Source of the DNA: Kerstersia similis
GTDB lineage: Bacteria; Pseudomonadota; Gammaproteobacteria; Burkholderiales; Burkholderiaceae_B
Direction: 5' to 3'
Assembly (NCBI RefSeq): GCF_965139615.1
Contig: NZ_CBCSIQ010000001.1
Coordinates: 62,001-126,000 of the forward strand
Length of the DNA stretch: 64,000 nt
Translations under genes and position numbers: made by a program
Notes under the pieces: generated by a model
What the model saw: only the letters and a program-made list of their open reading frames with translations
The model's database searches: none
Told to the model about the DNA's origin: nothing
Part shown: positions 8,226 through 17,328 of the stretch, in pieces
Position numbering within the stretch: the stretch's first letter is position 1
Layout of the letters: the number at the start of each line of letters is the position of its first letter

Positions 8226-11200
8226 ATGCCTCAATTTTTCATAGAACGCCCCATCTTTGCCTGGGTGGTTGCGTTGTTCATTACGCTGACGGGCTTGCTT
8301 GCGATCCCGAACCTGCCCATCGCCCAGTATCCGGAAGTGGCCGCGCCGTCTGTGACGATCACGGCCACGTATCCGGGCGCGTCTGCGCAGGACGTTTCCG
8401 AGCAGGTGACCAGTATCATCGAAGATGAGCTGCCGGGAGCGAAGAACCTGCTGTACTTCGAGTCCGTCGCGGATTCGTTCGGCCAGTCGCAAACCACGGT
8501 GACGTTCCAGCCGGGAACCGATCCCGACATGGCGCAGGTGGACGTGCAGAACCGCGTGTCCAACGTGTCGGCTTCGTTGCCCACGGCTGTGATGGAGCAG
8601 GGCCTGCGCTTCGAGCAGAGTAGCGCCAGCTTCCTGCTGATCGCTGCGCTGTACTCCGAAGATGGTCGATTGGACGCGGTGGACCTGGCTGACTACATTA
8701 CCCGCAACCTGAAGAACTCGGTGTCGCGGGTGCCCGGTGTCGGCAAGTTCCAGCTGTTTGCGGCCCAGCGCGCCATGCGCGTCTGGCTGGATCCGGTCAA
8801 GCTGACCGGCCTGAACATCAGCGTCAATGAACTGAATCAGGCCATTCGCCAGCAGAACGTGGTGGTGCCCTCGGGCTCGCTGGGCGCGCCGCCGGTGGCC
8901 AGCGACCAGGCGACGACTTCCATCGTCATGGTGAGCGGCCAGCTCAAGACGCCGGAAGAGTTCGGCAACATTCTGTTGCGCGCCAATCCGGACGGCACCA
9001 CGGTGCGTCTGCGTGACGTCGCGCGCATCGAACTGGGCCAGGACAGCTATCAGTTCGCATCGCGCCTGAACGGCAAGCCTTCTGCCGCATTCGCCATCCA
9101 GCTGACGCCGGACGGTAATGCGCTGGAAACGGCCCAGGGGGTGCGCAAGGTGCTCGAGGAGATGGCGCCGTTCTTCCCCGATGGCGTGAAGTATGAAATC
9201 CCCTATAACACCGCACCCTATGTGCAGGCCTCTATCCAGAAAGTGATCGAGACGCTGTTCGAGGCACTGCTGCTGGTGTTCCTGGTGATGTATCTGTTCC
9301 TCCAGAACGTCCGCTACACGCTGATTCCAGCGCTGGTGGTGCCGGTCGCTCTGCTCGGTACTTTCTCCGTGATGCTGCTGCTGGGGTATTCGATCAACGT
9401 GCTTACCATGTTCGCCATGGTGCTCGCGATCGGGATTCTGGTGGACGATGCCATCGTGGTGGTGGAGAACGTCGAACGCATCATGGCCGAGGAGGGCTTA
9501 TCACCCAAAGAGGCCACCAAGAAGGCGATGCCGCAGATTACCGGCGCTATCGTGGGTATCACGCTGGTTCTGACCACGGTGTTCTTGCCGTTGGGCTTCA
9601 TGAGTGGTTCGGTCGGGGTGATTTATCGCCAGTTCGCCGTGGCCATGGCCGTGTCCATCCTGTTCTCGGCGTTTATGGCGCTGTCCTTCACGCCGGCGTT
9701 GTGCGTCACGCTGCTCAAGCCGATCAAGAAAGGCGAGCATCAGACCGAGAAGAAGGGTTTCTTCGGCTGGTTCAACCGTCATTTCGATAGCCTGACGCAT
9801 CGCTATGAGCGTGGCGTGGGCAAGCTGCTGACCTGGAAGGGCCGCATGATGGTCTTGTTCCTGATCCTGGTCGTGGTGATGGGCTGGTTGTTCATGCGTT
9901 TGCCGACATCCTTCCTGCCGCAGGAAGATCAGGGCTTTGTTATTACCAATATCGAGTTGCCGGCCGGTGCCTCGACGAACCGTACGAATGAGGTCATCAA
10001 GGAAGTGGAGGATTACTTCCAGGCCAATCCGTATGTGGAAAACATGGTGACGGTGCGTGGCTTCAGCTTCAACGGCAGCGGCTACAACGCGGCTATTGCC
10101 TTCGTGGTGCTGAAGGACTTCAAAGATCGCACGGCGCCTGACTCCAGTGCGGAAGCCATTGCTGGCGCTAGTATGGGCAAGCTGCTGATGGGGATTCCGG
10201 ATGCACTGGTGGTGACGGTCAACCTGCCCGCCATTCCTTCGCTGGGTAACGCCAGCGGCTTCGACTTCCGTCTGATGGATGTGTCCAGCCAGGGGATTCC
10301 CGCGCTGAATGCCGCTGCTGCTCAGATGTTGGGCCTGGCATCCGCCAGCGATGTGCTGTCGCAGGTACGTATTACGGGTCTGGGGCCGGGGGCTCAGCTG
10401 ACGCTGACGGTGGATCGTGTCAAGGCGGCTGCGCAGGGCGTCGATTTCTCCGAGCTGGCCGGTCTGATCTCCACCAGCCTGGGTTCGGCGTATCTGGGCA
10501 AGTTCCCGGATAGCGGCCGCATGCAGAACGTCTGGGTGCAGGCGGATACGGCCTACCGTATGGAGCTCGATGAGATCCTCAAGCTCAATGCGCGCAACAA
10601 GAGTGGTGAGATGGTGCCGCTGTCCACCTTCATCAGTTATGAATGGTCGAAGGGGCCGGTTCAGTTGGTACGCTACAACAGCTTCCCTGCGGTGCGTATT
10701 GAAGGGAGCGCGGCACCGGGCTATTCGTCAGGCGATGCCATGAAGGAAATGGAAAACCTGATGACCCAGTTGCCCAAGGGCTTCACCTACGCCTGGAACG
10801 GTCTGTCCTACCAGGAGCGGGAAGCTGGCAACCAGACGTTCATTCTGATGGGGCTGGCGCTGTTGGTGGTGTTCATGGTGCTGGCTGCGCTGTATGAAAG
10901 CTGGGCCATTCCGCTGTCGGTCATGCTGGTCGTACCACTGGGGGTGCTGGGCTCGGTCGTGCTGGTGGGAGCCATGGGTATGGCCAATGACGTGTACTTC
11001 CACGTCGGGGTGATTACCGTGATCGGTCTGTCGGCGAAGAACGCCATTCTGATCGTGGAGTTTGCCAAGGATGCCTATGCACGGGGAGCGACGTTGCTCG
11101 ATTCGACGATGGAAGCGGCACGCTTGCGCTTCCGCCCGATCCTGATGACGTCCCTGGCGTTCATCCTGGGCGTGGTACCGCTGGCTCTGGCCACCGGCGC

Positions 11201-11402
11201 CAGCGCGGCCAGCCAGCGCGCGGTGGGTACCGGCGTGTTGGGCGGCATGCTTGCTGCCACGCCATTCGCTGTAGTATTCGTGCCTGTGTTCTTCGTTGTC
11301 GTCATGTCGATTTTCAAGACCCGTCCGCGCCTGCTGGGCGCGCAGGCGGTAGCGGCTGAGGCAGAAGCACAGATAGACAAGGAAGAAGGGAATAAAGCAT
11401 GA
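8226..11402 (+). CDS. RND multidrug efflux permease (HAE1, AcrB type)
   Basis: 1058 residues, close to AcrB (1049). It begins MPQFFIERPIFAWVVALFI, the first helix of the family. The proton-relay residues are present: Asp407-Asp408 in LVDDAIVVVEN (helix 4) and Lys938 in GLSAKNAILIVEFA (helix 10). Twelve helices and two large periplasmic loops are expected. It forms a homotrimer in the inner membrane that drives export of amphiphilic drugs by proton antiport. Its stop overlaps the start of the outer-membrane factor by 4 bases (ATGA), so the two are translationally coupled. Nothing is missing; it should be functional. Confidence 0.95.
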   Translation: MPQFFIERPIFAWVVALFITLTGLLAIPNLPIAQYPEVAAPSVTITATYPGASAQDVSEQVTSIIEDELPGAKNLLYFESVADSFGQSQTTVTFQPGTDPDMAQVDVQNRVSNVSASLPTAVMEQGLRFEQSSASFLLIAALYSEDGRLDAVDLADYITRNLKNSVSRVPGVGKFQLFAAQRAMRVWLDPVKLTGLNISVNELNQAIRQQNVVVPSGSLGAPPVASDQATTSIVMVSGQLKTPEEFGNILLRANPDGTTVRLRDVARIELGQDSYQFASRLNGKPSAAFAIQLTPDGNALETAQGVRKVLEEMAPFFPDGVKYEIPYNTAPYVQASIQKVIETLFEALLLVFLVMYLFLQNVRYTLIPALVVPVALLGTFSVMLLLGYSINVLTMFAMVLAIGILVDDAIVVVENVERIMAEEGLSPKEATKKAMPQITGAIVGITLVLTTVFLPLGFMSGSVGVIYRQFAVAMAVSILFSAFMALSFTPALCVTLLKPIKKGEHQTEKKGFFGWFNRHFDSLTHRYERGVGKLLTWKGRMMVLFLILVVVMGWLFMRLPTSFLPQEDQGFVITNIELPAGASTNRTNEVIKEVEDYFQANPYVENMVTVRGFSFNGSGYNAAIAFVVLKDFKDRTAPDSSAEAIAGASMGKLLMGIPDALVVTVNLPAIPSLGNASGFDFRLMDVSSQGIPALNAAAAQMLGLASASDVLSQVRITGLGPGAQLTLTVDRVKAAAQGVDFSELAGLISTSLGSAYLGKFPDSGRMQNVWVQADTAYRMELDEILKLNARNKSGEMVPLSTFISYEWSKGPVQLVRYNSFPAVRIEGSAAPGYSSGDAMKEMENLMTQLPKGFTYAWNGLSYQEREAGNQTFILMGLALLVVFMVLAALYESWAIPLSVMLVVPLGVLGSVVLVGAMGMANDVYFHVGVITVIGLSAKNAILIVEFAKDAYARGATLLDSTMEAARLRFRPILMTSLAFILGVVPLALATGASAASQRAVGTGVLGGMLAATPFAVVFVPVFFVVVMSIFKTRPRLLGAQAVAAEAEAQIDKEEGNKA

Positions 11403-12922
11403 CTATCAAGCAAGATTCACAGCATGCCCGGCATGTAAGGCATGACAAGGGGCGTTTCTCGGTGCGCATGCTGCCGTTGGCGCTGACTCTTGCGCTGGGC
11501 GCGTGCTCGCTGGCTCCTACCTACGAGCGTCCGGAAACGCCGACCGGTGCGACCTGGAAGGCGAACCAGGCAGGCGCCGATGCGGCGCGCTCGGCTGCGG
11601 ACATCAGCTGGCAGGAGTTCTTTCTTGATCCCCAGCTCAAGACCTTGATCGGCATTTCGCTGGACAACAACCGCGATCTGCGCATGGCGCTGTTGCGTGT
11701 CGAAGAGGCGCGGGCGCAATATCGCATCCAGCGCGCCGACCAGTTGCCGACCATCGGTGCCAACGGGCAGGTGCAGCGCAGCCGGACGGCTGAGCAGCTG
11801 CGCGCCGGCGGCCCCGACAGCCCGGCGCTCAGCACGGCCTACCAGGCCGGGCTGGCGATGACGTCCTATGAACTGGACTTCTTTGGCCGGGTGCGCAATC
11901 TGTCCGAAGCCGCGTTGCAGCAATACCTTTCCACCGAGCAGGCAGCCCGGACGGCGCGCATTGCCCTGGTGACGGAAGTGGCGAATGCCTACTTTGCCGA
12001 ACGCGCGGCCGAGACGCTGCTGGATCTGGGCCGCAAGACCCGCGAGGCGCGCCAGGCTTCCTATGAACTGGTGCTGGCCCGCTTTGAAGGCGGTGTGGCC
12101 ACGGAACTGGAACTGAACCAGGCCCTGGGGCTGCGCGATGCCATTGACGCGGAATTGGCCCAGCTGCAGCGCTCGTCCATGCAGGCCAAGAATGCGCTGG
12201 CCTTGCTGATCGGCCAGGAGCTGCCGGCTGATCTGCCGGCAGCAGCTCCTTTTGGCAACAGCCAGCTGATTGCCGATGTGCCGGTTGGCGTGCCATCGAC
12301 GCTGTTGGAGCAGCGCCCGGATATCCTTGGTGCGGAGAACCAGCTGTTGTCGGCCAATGCCAGCATCGGCGCGGCTCGTGCAGCCTTCTTCCCCAGCATT
12401 TCCCTGACCGGGCAATTCGGCACGGCCAGCACCCATCTGTCCGATCTGTTCGGCAGTGGTTCGGGCGCATGGTCTTTCATTCCGGTCATCAATCTGCCCA
12501 TCTTCACCGGCGGGCGCTTGCAAGCCAATCTGGATCTGGCGGAAGTGCGCAAGGATTTGGCCGTCGCCAACTATGAAAAGACGATTCAGCAGGCATTCCG
12601 TGAAGTGGCGGATGCGCTGGCTGGCGAAGCGACCTACGGCAATCAGCTGAAGTCGCTGCGTGCCCAGGAGACGGCGGCCGGCCGGACGCTGGAACTCTCC
12701 AACCTGCGCTACGAAACCGGCGTGGACAGCTACCTGCAGGTGCAGACGGCCCAGATTTCGCACTTCTCCGCCCAGCAGGCGGTGGTGCAGGCTGAGGCTG
12801 CCTCGCTGAATAACCGGGTGGCGCTCTACAAGGCGCTGGGTGGTGGCTGGAAGGCCGACGAGCCGGCGGTGCAACCGCAGGCCGATGCCGCCGCAGCCGC
12901 CGCCACGGCAGCGGCCAACTGA
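11399..12922 (+). CDS. Outer-membrane efflux channel lipoprotein (OprM/NodT family)
   Basis: 507 residues. The N-terminus has a signal with lipobox LGAC (Cys38 from the ATG at 11399), then the LAPTYERPE sequence typical of OprM-like proteins. Two homologous halves each carry the outer-membrane efflux repeat: ALLRVEEARAQYRIQRADQLP in the first and NQLLSANASIGAARAAFFPSI in the second. It trimerises into a barrel plus periplasmic alpha-tunnel and completes the tripartite pump with the two preceding genes. The C-terminal tail is rich in alanine and probably disordered. pdxJ follows after only 24 bases with no terminator in between. Confidence 0.93.
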   Translation: MTIKQDSQHARHVRHDKGRFSVRMLPLALTLALGACSLAPTYERPETPTGATWKANQAGADAARSAADISWQEFFLDPQLKTLIGISLDNNRDLRMALLRVEEARAQYRIQRADQLPTIGANGQVQRSRTAEQLRAGGPDSPALSTAYQAGLAMTSYELDFFGRVRNLSEAALQQYLSTEQAARTARIALVTEVANAYFAERAAETLLDLGRKTREARQASYELVLARFEGGVATELELNQALGLRDAIDAELAQLQRSSMQAKNALALLIGQELPADLPAAAPFGNSQLIADVPVGVPSTLLEQRPDILGAENQLLSANASIGAARAAFFPSISLTGQFGTASTHLSDLFGSGSGAWSFIPVINLPIFTGGRLQANLDLAEVRKDLAVANYEKTIQQAFREVADALAGEATYGNQLKSLRAQETAAGRTLELSNLRYETGVDSYLQVQTAQISHFSAQQAVVQAEAASLNNRVALYKALGGGWKADEPAVQPQADAAAAAATAAAN

Positions 12923-12946
12923 GCGATCTAGGCAAGGACAGCAGCC

Positions 12947-13669
12947 ATGGAACTGGGCGTCAATATTGATCACGTTGCGACCTTGCGCCAGCAGCGTGGG
13001 ACTTCCTATCCGGATCCGGTCGAGGCGGCGTTGCGTGCGGAAGCCGCAGGTGCCGACCTGATCACCCTGCATTTGCGCGAGGACCGCCGCCATATCCAGG
13101 ATGCGGATGTGGTGGCATTGCGGCCCAAGCTCTTGACGCGCATGAACCTCGAGTGTGCGATCACCGAGGAAATGCTGGCGATAGCCTGCCAGATCCGCCC
13201 GGATGATGTCTGTCTGGTGCCGGAACGACGCCAGGAGCTGACGACGGAAGGGGGGCTGGATGTGCTGGGCCATGCCGCTCAGGTGCGTGATGCCGTGACG
13301 CGTTTGCAGGAAGCCGGTATCCGGGTCTCCTTGTTCATCGACCCTGATGCGCGCCAGATCGAAGCTGCGCAGCAGGCCGGCGCCTCAGTGATCGAGTTGC
13401 ATACCGGCGATTATGCGGAAGCCGAGGGTGAGCGTGCGGCCCAGGCGCTGGAGCGTCTGCGTCTGGCCGTGGGCATCGCCAAGCAGGGTGGTTTGCGCGT
13501 CAATGCCGGGCATGGCCTGCACTACGGCAATGTGCAGCCCGTGGCAGCCTTGCCGGGAATTTCCGAGTTGAATATCGGCCATGCCATTGTGGCCCAGGCT
13601 GTATTTGTGGGCTGGGAGGCTGCCATTCGTGAAATGAAGGCCCTGATTGTGCGGGCCGCGCTCACCTGA
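12947..13669 (+). CDS. pdxJ: Pyridoxine 5'-phosphate synthase
   Basis: 240 residues, the usual length. It condenses 1-deoxy-D-xylulose 5-phosphate with 3-amino-2-oxopropyl phosphate in the last step of the DXP-dependent vitamin B6 pathway. Family motifs are MELGVNIDHVATLRQQRG at the N-terminus, LHLREDRRHIQ near 44 and NAGHGLHYGNV near 186. A TIM-barrel octamer in the cytoplasm is expected. AAGGA lies about 10 bases before the ATG. It begins 24 bases after the pump channel gene, so read-through from the pump operon is possible. In many proteobacteria acpS follows directly; here a GGDEF-EAL gene comes between them. Confidence 0.96.
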   Translation: MELGVNIDHVATLRQQRGTSYPDPVEAALRAEAAGADLITLHLREDRRHIQDADVVALRPKLLTRMNLECAITEEMLAIACQIRPDDVCLVPERRQELTTEGGLDVLGHAAQVRDAVTRLQEAGIRVSLFIDPDARQIEAAQQAGASVIELHTGDYAEAEGERAAQALERLRLAVGIAKQGGLRVNAGHGLHYGNVQPVAALPGISELNIGHAIVAQAVFVGWEAAIREMKALIVRAALT

Positions 13670-13686
13670 TCCCGGGCTGAAGCAGC

Positions 13687-13727
13687 AAAAAAGCCATGGC
13701 GTCGCTTGCGCGCCATGGCTTTTTTTC
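13687..13727. terminator. Strong bidirectional terminator after pdxJ
   Basis: AAAAAGCCATGGCG pairs perfectly with CGCCATGGCTTTTT around a short loop. An A-run precedes the stem and a run of seven T residues follows it. It closes the pump/pdxJ unit and isolates the GGDEF-EAL gene. Confidence 0.9.
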
Positions 13728-13919
13728 ATCTGGCGCGAGGAAAATAGGGCGTGAAGTCGTTGTCGTCAGATTTTATATCGGTTTGTTTTGGTGATAGCAG
13801 GATTTAATTATTATCAAAATTAAGAATTTATTCAACTTAAGCTTATGGGTTTACTAATATTGATTAAATAACATAAGGGCCTGTAAATAGTTTTCCCAGT
13901 ATTGGCAGGCTTGATAACA
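13728..13919 (+). promoter_or_regulatory. AT-rich leader and presumed promoter region of the GGDEF-EAL gene
   Basis: About 190 bases with markedly lower GC than the surroundings, especially 13770-13900, where long A/T stretches such as TTTAATTATTATCAAAATTAA occur. I cannot name a specific -35/-10 pair. The composition is unlike other promoter regions in the window and may mark a recently acquired segment. Confidence 0.4.
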
Positions 13920-15722
13920 ATGTTTTATAGTGCTCGCTGGTATGTGGGTTTTGGCTCGGAACGGGGGGTAAGGGTGTATCCGAATGGCGTGCCGGCTAAT
14001 TACAATTACAAGGCTGCGGAGAATAACTGGCTGCCGCCCGAGGGCAGTAATTACCTGTCCATTCTTGGTCATATTCCAATTGCCATATTCAGGCTCGATC
14101 TGGATGGCAGCATAGTTTGGTTCAATAGCGCTGCCGCAGCGTTGTTGAGTTTTCTGCCAAATAAGGGCTATGGACAACCGGTAGTCAGTATTTTTCGTGA
14201 ATACGGCTTCAAGGACCGCACACCGGGTCCGGTGTTGTTGCAGGCTCAGCACGAGCAGTTCGATAAGTGGCGCGAATTGGTCACTTGGGCGGCAACGCGA
14301 GGAGCAGTCTGGCATGGGGCTAGGGAATGCCTGGATTGCCAGTTTCGTTTGTATCTGCTAGATAATTGCGATACCCAGGGCTATTACCTGTTTGCCGAAG
14401 AAGTGCGGGAACAGGACTTTACCCAGCATGAAAAAGGTTTCGACCTATTGACGGGTTTGCCCAATCGCCTGATGGCAGAGTCATACTTCTGGCAGCAAAA
14501 ACGATATATCAATGCGCATTATGCGCCAGGCCAACTGCTTTATTACATCCTTATAGATCTCGATGAATTCAAGCAGATAAATAATCGCTATGGACATCGC
14601 GCAGGCGATCAGGTTTTATTAGCAGTTTCTCAGCGCTTGCGGCAAGCGGGGCAGCACCAGGGTTATCTTGCACGGCTGGAGAGCGATGAGTTTCTCATTA
14701 TTCTGCCCCAGGCCGCAGAGCAGGAATTGCTGAGTTTGCTGGACGAATTGATTTCGCAGATGACCGAGCCGTTCTGGAGCGGTAGTCATCAGCTGAAGGT
14801 CAGTGCCAGCATTTCTGTCACGGCGCACGGCAAGGAAGATGAAAGCAGTTTGGTGCTGGGCTTGAGCACGCGAACGCTGGCACGCCAGGAAAGTGAGGGG
14901 ATGCGTTATCTGACCCCGAAGGCGGCGCATGACATTTACCGGCTTTCCACCCTGACCAAGGATATTGATCGTGCCATTCGAAACAATGAGTTTTTTCTGC
15001 AGTACCAGGTGCAGGTCGATGCGAAGGACTACGAAGTGCTGGGTGCGGAAGCACTGATTCGCTGGCAGCATCCGGATTTCGGTCTGGTCGCGCCAGGTGT
15101 GTTCGTGCCTCTGGTGGAAGATTCCCGCAAGTCCGCGGCTATGGGATATTGGGTGCTGCGCGAGGTTTGCCGCCAGAGCCAGCTGATCCGTGAGCAGATG
15201 GGAAAGCGCTTGCGCATTTCCGTCAATATCACGGTGGAGCAGGTGCTGGAGGTGGATTTCTATGAAAACTTGTGTGACATCCTGGAAATGTATGGGGTAG
15301 CCCCCGCAGAGATCGAACTGGAAATCACTGAGACCATGCTGATCAGCGAGGTTGAAAGCGTCAGGCAAACCTTGCAGCGCTTGAGTGCCAAAGGGATTTC
15401 CATTGCACTGGATGATTTCGGCACGGGTTACTCCAGTCTGTCGCACCTGGTTCAGTTCCCGGTGAGTCGCCTGAAAATTGACGGCAGTTTCGTCAGCCAG
15501 CTGCCGAACGATATGCATCATGCGGCGATCGTGCGGGCCATCATAGGGATGGGGCGCAGCCTGGGTTTGCGGGTGGTGGCCGAAGGGGTGGAAACCGAGG
15601 AGCAGCGGGACTGGCTGGTGGCCGAAGGGTGCCATGAGCTGCAGGGCTTTCTGTTCGCCCGGCCGCAGGATCCCGATGCCCTGATGAGCATGATCATGCA
15701 TTACCCTGGCGGCCTGTTCTAG
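13920..15722 (+). CDS. PAS-like / degenerate GGDEF / EAL cyclic-di-GMP protein, probable phosphodiesterase
   Basis: 600 residues from ATG 13920; an in-frame TTG at 13902 is an alternative. A PAS-like sensor occupies roughly residues 40-125 (LGHIPIAIFRLDLDGSIVWFNSA). The GGDEF domain starts at LTGLPNRL and reads LIDLDEFKQINNRYGHRAGD, but the signature GGDEF is LESDEF, so cyclase activity is unlikely; it may bind GTP and modulate the EAL. The EAL domain (about 345-595) keeps its motif (EALIRW), the metal-binding segments (EITETM, LDDFGTGYSS) and the loop VVAEGVET, so it should hydrolyse c-di-GMP. There is no membrane helix, hence cytoplasmic. The 5' part uses more A/T-rich codons than its neighbours. 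It lies between pdxJ and acpS, with its own leader and a terminator on the upstream side. Confidence 0.9.
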   Translation: MFYSARWYVGFGSERGVRVYPNGVPANYNYKAAENNWLPPEGSNYLSILGHIPIAIFRLDLDGSIVWFNSAAAALLSFLPNKGYGQPVVSIFREYGFKDRTPGPVLLQAQHEQFDKWRELVTWAATRGAVWHGARECLDCQFRLYLLDNCDTQGYYLFAEEVREQDFTQHEKGFDLLTGLPNRLMAESYFWQQKRYINAHYAPGQLLYYILIDLDEFKQINNRYGHRAGDQVLLAVSQRLRQAGQHQGYLARLESDEFLIILPQAAEQELLSLLDELISQMTEPFWSGSHQLKVSASISVTAHGKEDESSLVLGLSTRTLARQESEGMRYLTPKAAHDIYRLSTLTKDIDRAIRNNEFFLQYQVQVDAKDYEVLGAEALIRWQHPDFGLVAPGVFVPLVEDSRKSAAMGYWVLREVCRQSQLIREQMGKRLRISVNITVEQVLEVDFYENLCDILEMYGVAPAEIELEITETMLISEVESVRQTLQRLSAKGISIALDDFGTGYSSLSHLVQFPVSRLKIDGSFVSQLPNDMHHAAIVRAIIGMGRSLGLRVVAEGVETEEQRDWLVAEGCHELQGFLFARPQDPDALMSMIMHYPGGLF

Positions 15723-15782
15723 CATTGGTTCGCGTCGCTGCCGGACGCGACGCCGGCATGGGCTTTGCGCTACAGTAGCTGT

Positions 15783-16229
15783 ATGAATACACCCGTTACC
15801 TCACAAGCGGTCGGCGCCGAGCAGATGCCGGGCGCCATTGCCGGCATGGGCACGGATTTGCTGCGCATCCCGCGCCTGGAGCAGACGCTGGCCCGGCGCG
15901 GCGAGCGCTTCGCCCAGAAGATCCTCGGTCCTGACGAATGGCTGGTCTATCAGCGCCGCAAGCAGCGTGACCCCAGGCGTGGCGTACGCTATCTGGCAAC
16001 CCGCTTTTGCGCCAAAGAGGCATTTTCCAAGGCCGTCGGCTTGGGGATGCGGCATCCGATGTGGTGGAATCGCATGCAGACGCTCAATCAGGCATCGGGG
16101 CGGCCGGTGGTGGTCTTGGCGGGAGAACTGCTGGAATGGTATGTTGCGCGTTTTGGCGCGGCCCATATCTCCTTGACGGATGAAACCGATCTGGCTGCTG
16201 CGACTGTCATCGTAGAGAAAAAGGTATAG
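15783..16229 (+). CDS. acpS: Holo-[acyl-carrier-protein] synthase
   Basis: 148 residues from ATG 15783. It transfers the 4'-phosphopantetheine of CoA to the serine of apo-ACP for fatty-acid synthesis. Both signature motifs are present: GMGTDLLRIPRLE with the Mg-binding Asp, and ATRFCAKEAFSKAVGLG with the catalytic Glu and Lys. The N-terminus is about 20 residues longer than in typical AcpS, so an internal start cannot be excluded. nagZ starts 5 bases after its stop, followed 14 bases later by uvrC, making an acpS-nagZ-uvrC unit. Confidence 0.94.
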   Translation: MNTPVTSQAVGAEQMPGAIAGMGTDLLRIPRLEQTLARRGERFAQKILGPDEWLVYQRRKQRDPRRGVRYLATRFCAKEAFSKAVGLGMRHPMWWNRMQTLNQASGRPVVVLAGELLEWYVARFGAAHISLTDETDLAAATVIVEKKV

Positions 16230-16234
16230 CAAAA

Positions 16235-17314
16235 ATGTCTGGCGTGGAAACCCGTAGTGAGCTGCTACCCGGCCCGGTCATGGTGGATGTCGAAGGGTTG
16301 GCGCTCACGCCGGCCGAAGCGGCGCGCATCGCCCATCCGCTGACTGGCGGCGTGATCCTGTTTGCGCGCAATTATCAGGATCGTGCCCAGCTTGAGGCCT
16401 TGACGGCGCAGATCCGCGCCGCGCGTTCCGGCCCTGTGCTGATTGCCGTGGATCATGAGGGTGGGCGGGTACAGCGTTTTCGCACCGATGGGTTTACCCA
16501 TATTCCGGCCATGCGTGCCTTGGGCGAAGCCTGGGATAGCGATCCCTTCCTGGGGCAGCGTCTGGCGACGGCAGCGGGCTATGTGCTGGCCGCCGAATTG
16601 CGCGCCTGCGGCGTGGATTTGAGTTTCACGCCCGTACTGGATCTGGATTATGGCGGCAGCCGAGTCATCGGCAAACGGGCCTTGCATCGGGAACCGGCGA
16701 TTGTTGCCAGCCTGGCGCGCGCGCTGAATCATGGTCTGCTGTTGGCCGGGATGGCCAATTGCGGCAAGCACTTCCCTGGCCATGGCTATGTGGAAGGGGA
16801 TTCGCATCACGAGATGCCGGTGGATGATCGCAGCCTCGAAGCCATCCTGGCTGAAGATGGCGCGCCGTATGCCTGGCTGGGGGATGCCGTTGTGCCTTCC
16901 GTCATGCCGGCGCATGTCGTGTATCGACAAGTGGACAGCCAGCCGGCCGGGTTCTCGCGCCGCTGGATTCAGGACATTCTGCGCGAGCGCCTGGGCTATG
17001 ACGGCGTGGTGTTTTCCGACGATCTCACCATGGAGGCGGCAACGGCTGCCGGGGATATTCTGGCGCGAGCGGAAGCGGCGCTGGACGCGGGTTGTGACAT
17101 GGTGTTGGTGTGCAACCGCCCCGATCTGGCCGATGAATTGCTGGCGCGGCTGGCGCGTCCTGTCGATTTGACGGCTGCGGCGCGTATTCAGCGCTTGCTG
17201 CCGCGCAGCGCGCCGCTGGATTGGCAGGCGCTGCAGGCGCAGCCTTTGTATCGTCACTCGCGCCAGCAGGTCGATGAGTTGGCCGGGTTTCCGTCGGCGC
17301 ACGGCGCTGCCTAG
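16235..17314 (+). CDS. nagZ: Beta-N-acetylhexosaminidase
   Basis: 359 residues, family GH3, cytoplasmic. It removes N-acetylglucosamine from anhydro-muropeptides in peptidoglycan recycling; its products feed the AmpR/AmpC induction pathway in species that have it. Motifs: VDHEGGRVQRF near 70, KHFPGHGYVEGDSHHEMP near 176 containing the acid/base His loop, and GVVFSDDLTMEAA near 257 with the nucleophilic Asp. It is tightly linked to acpS and uvrC. Confidence 0.95.
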   Translation: MSGVETRSELLPGPVMVDVEGLALTPAEAARIAHPLTGGVILFARNYQDRAQLEALTAQIRAARSGPVLIAVDHEGGRVQRFRTDGFTHIPAMRALGEAWDSDPFLGQRLATAAGYVLAAELRACGVDLSFTPVLDLDYGGSRVIGKRALHREPAIVASLARALNHGLLLAGMANCGKHFPGHGYVEGDSHHEMPVDDRSLEAILAEDGAPYAWLGDAVVPSVMPAHVVYRQVDSQPAGFSRRWIQDILRERLGYDGVVFSDDLTMEAATAAGDILARAEAALDAGCDMVLVCNRPDLADELLARLARPVDLTAAARIQRLLPRSAPLDWQALQAQPLYRHSRQQVDELAGFPSAHGAA

Positions 17315-17328
17315 CTGACGGACGCGCA

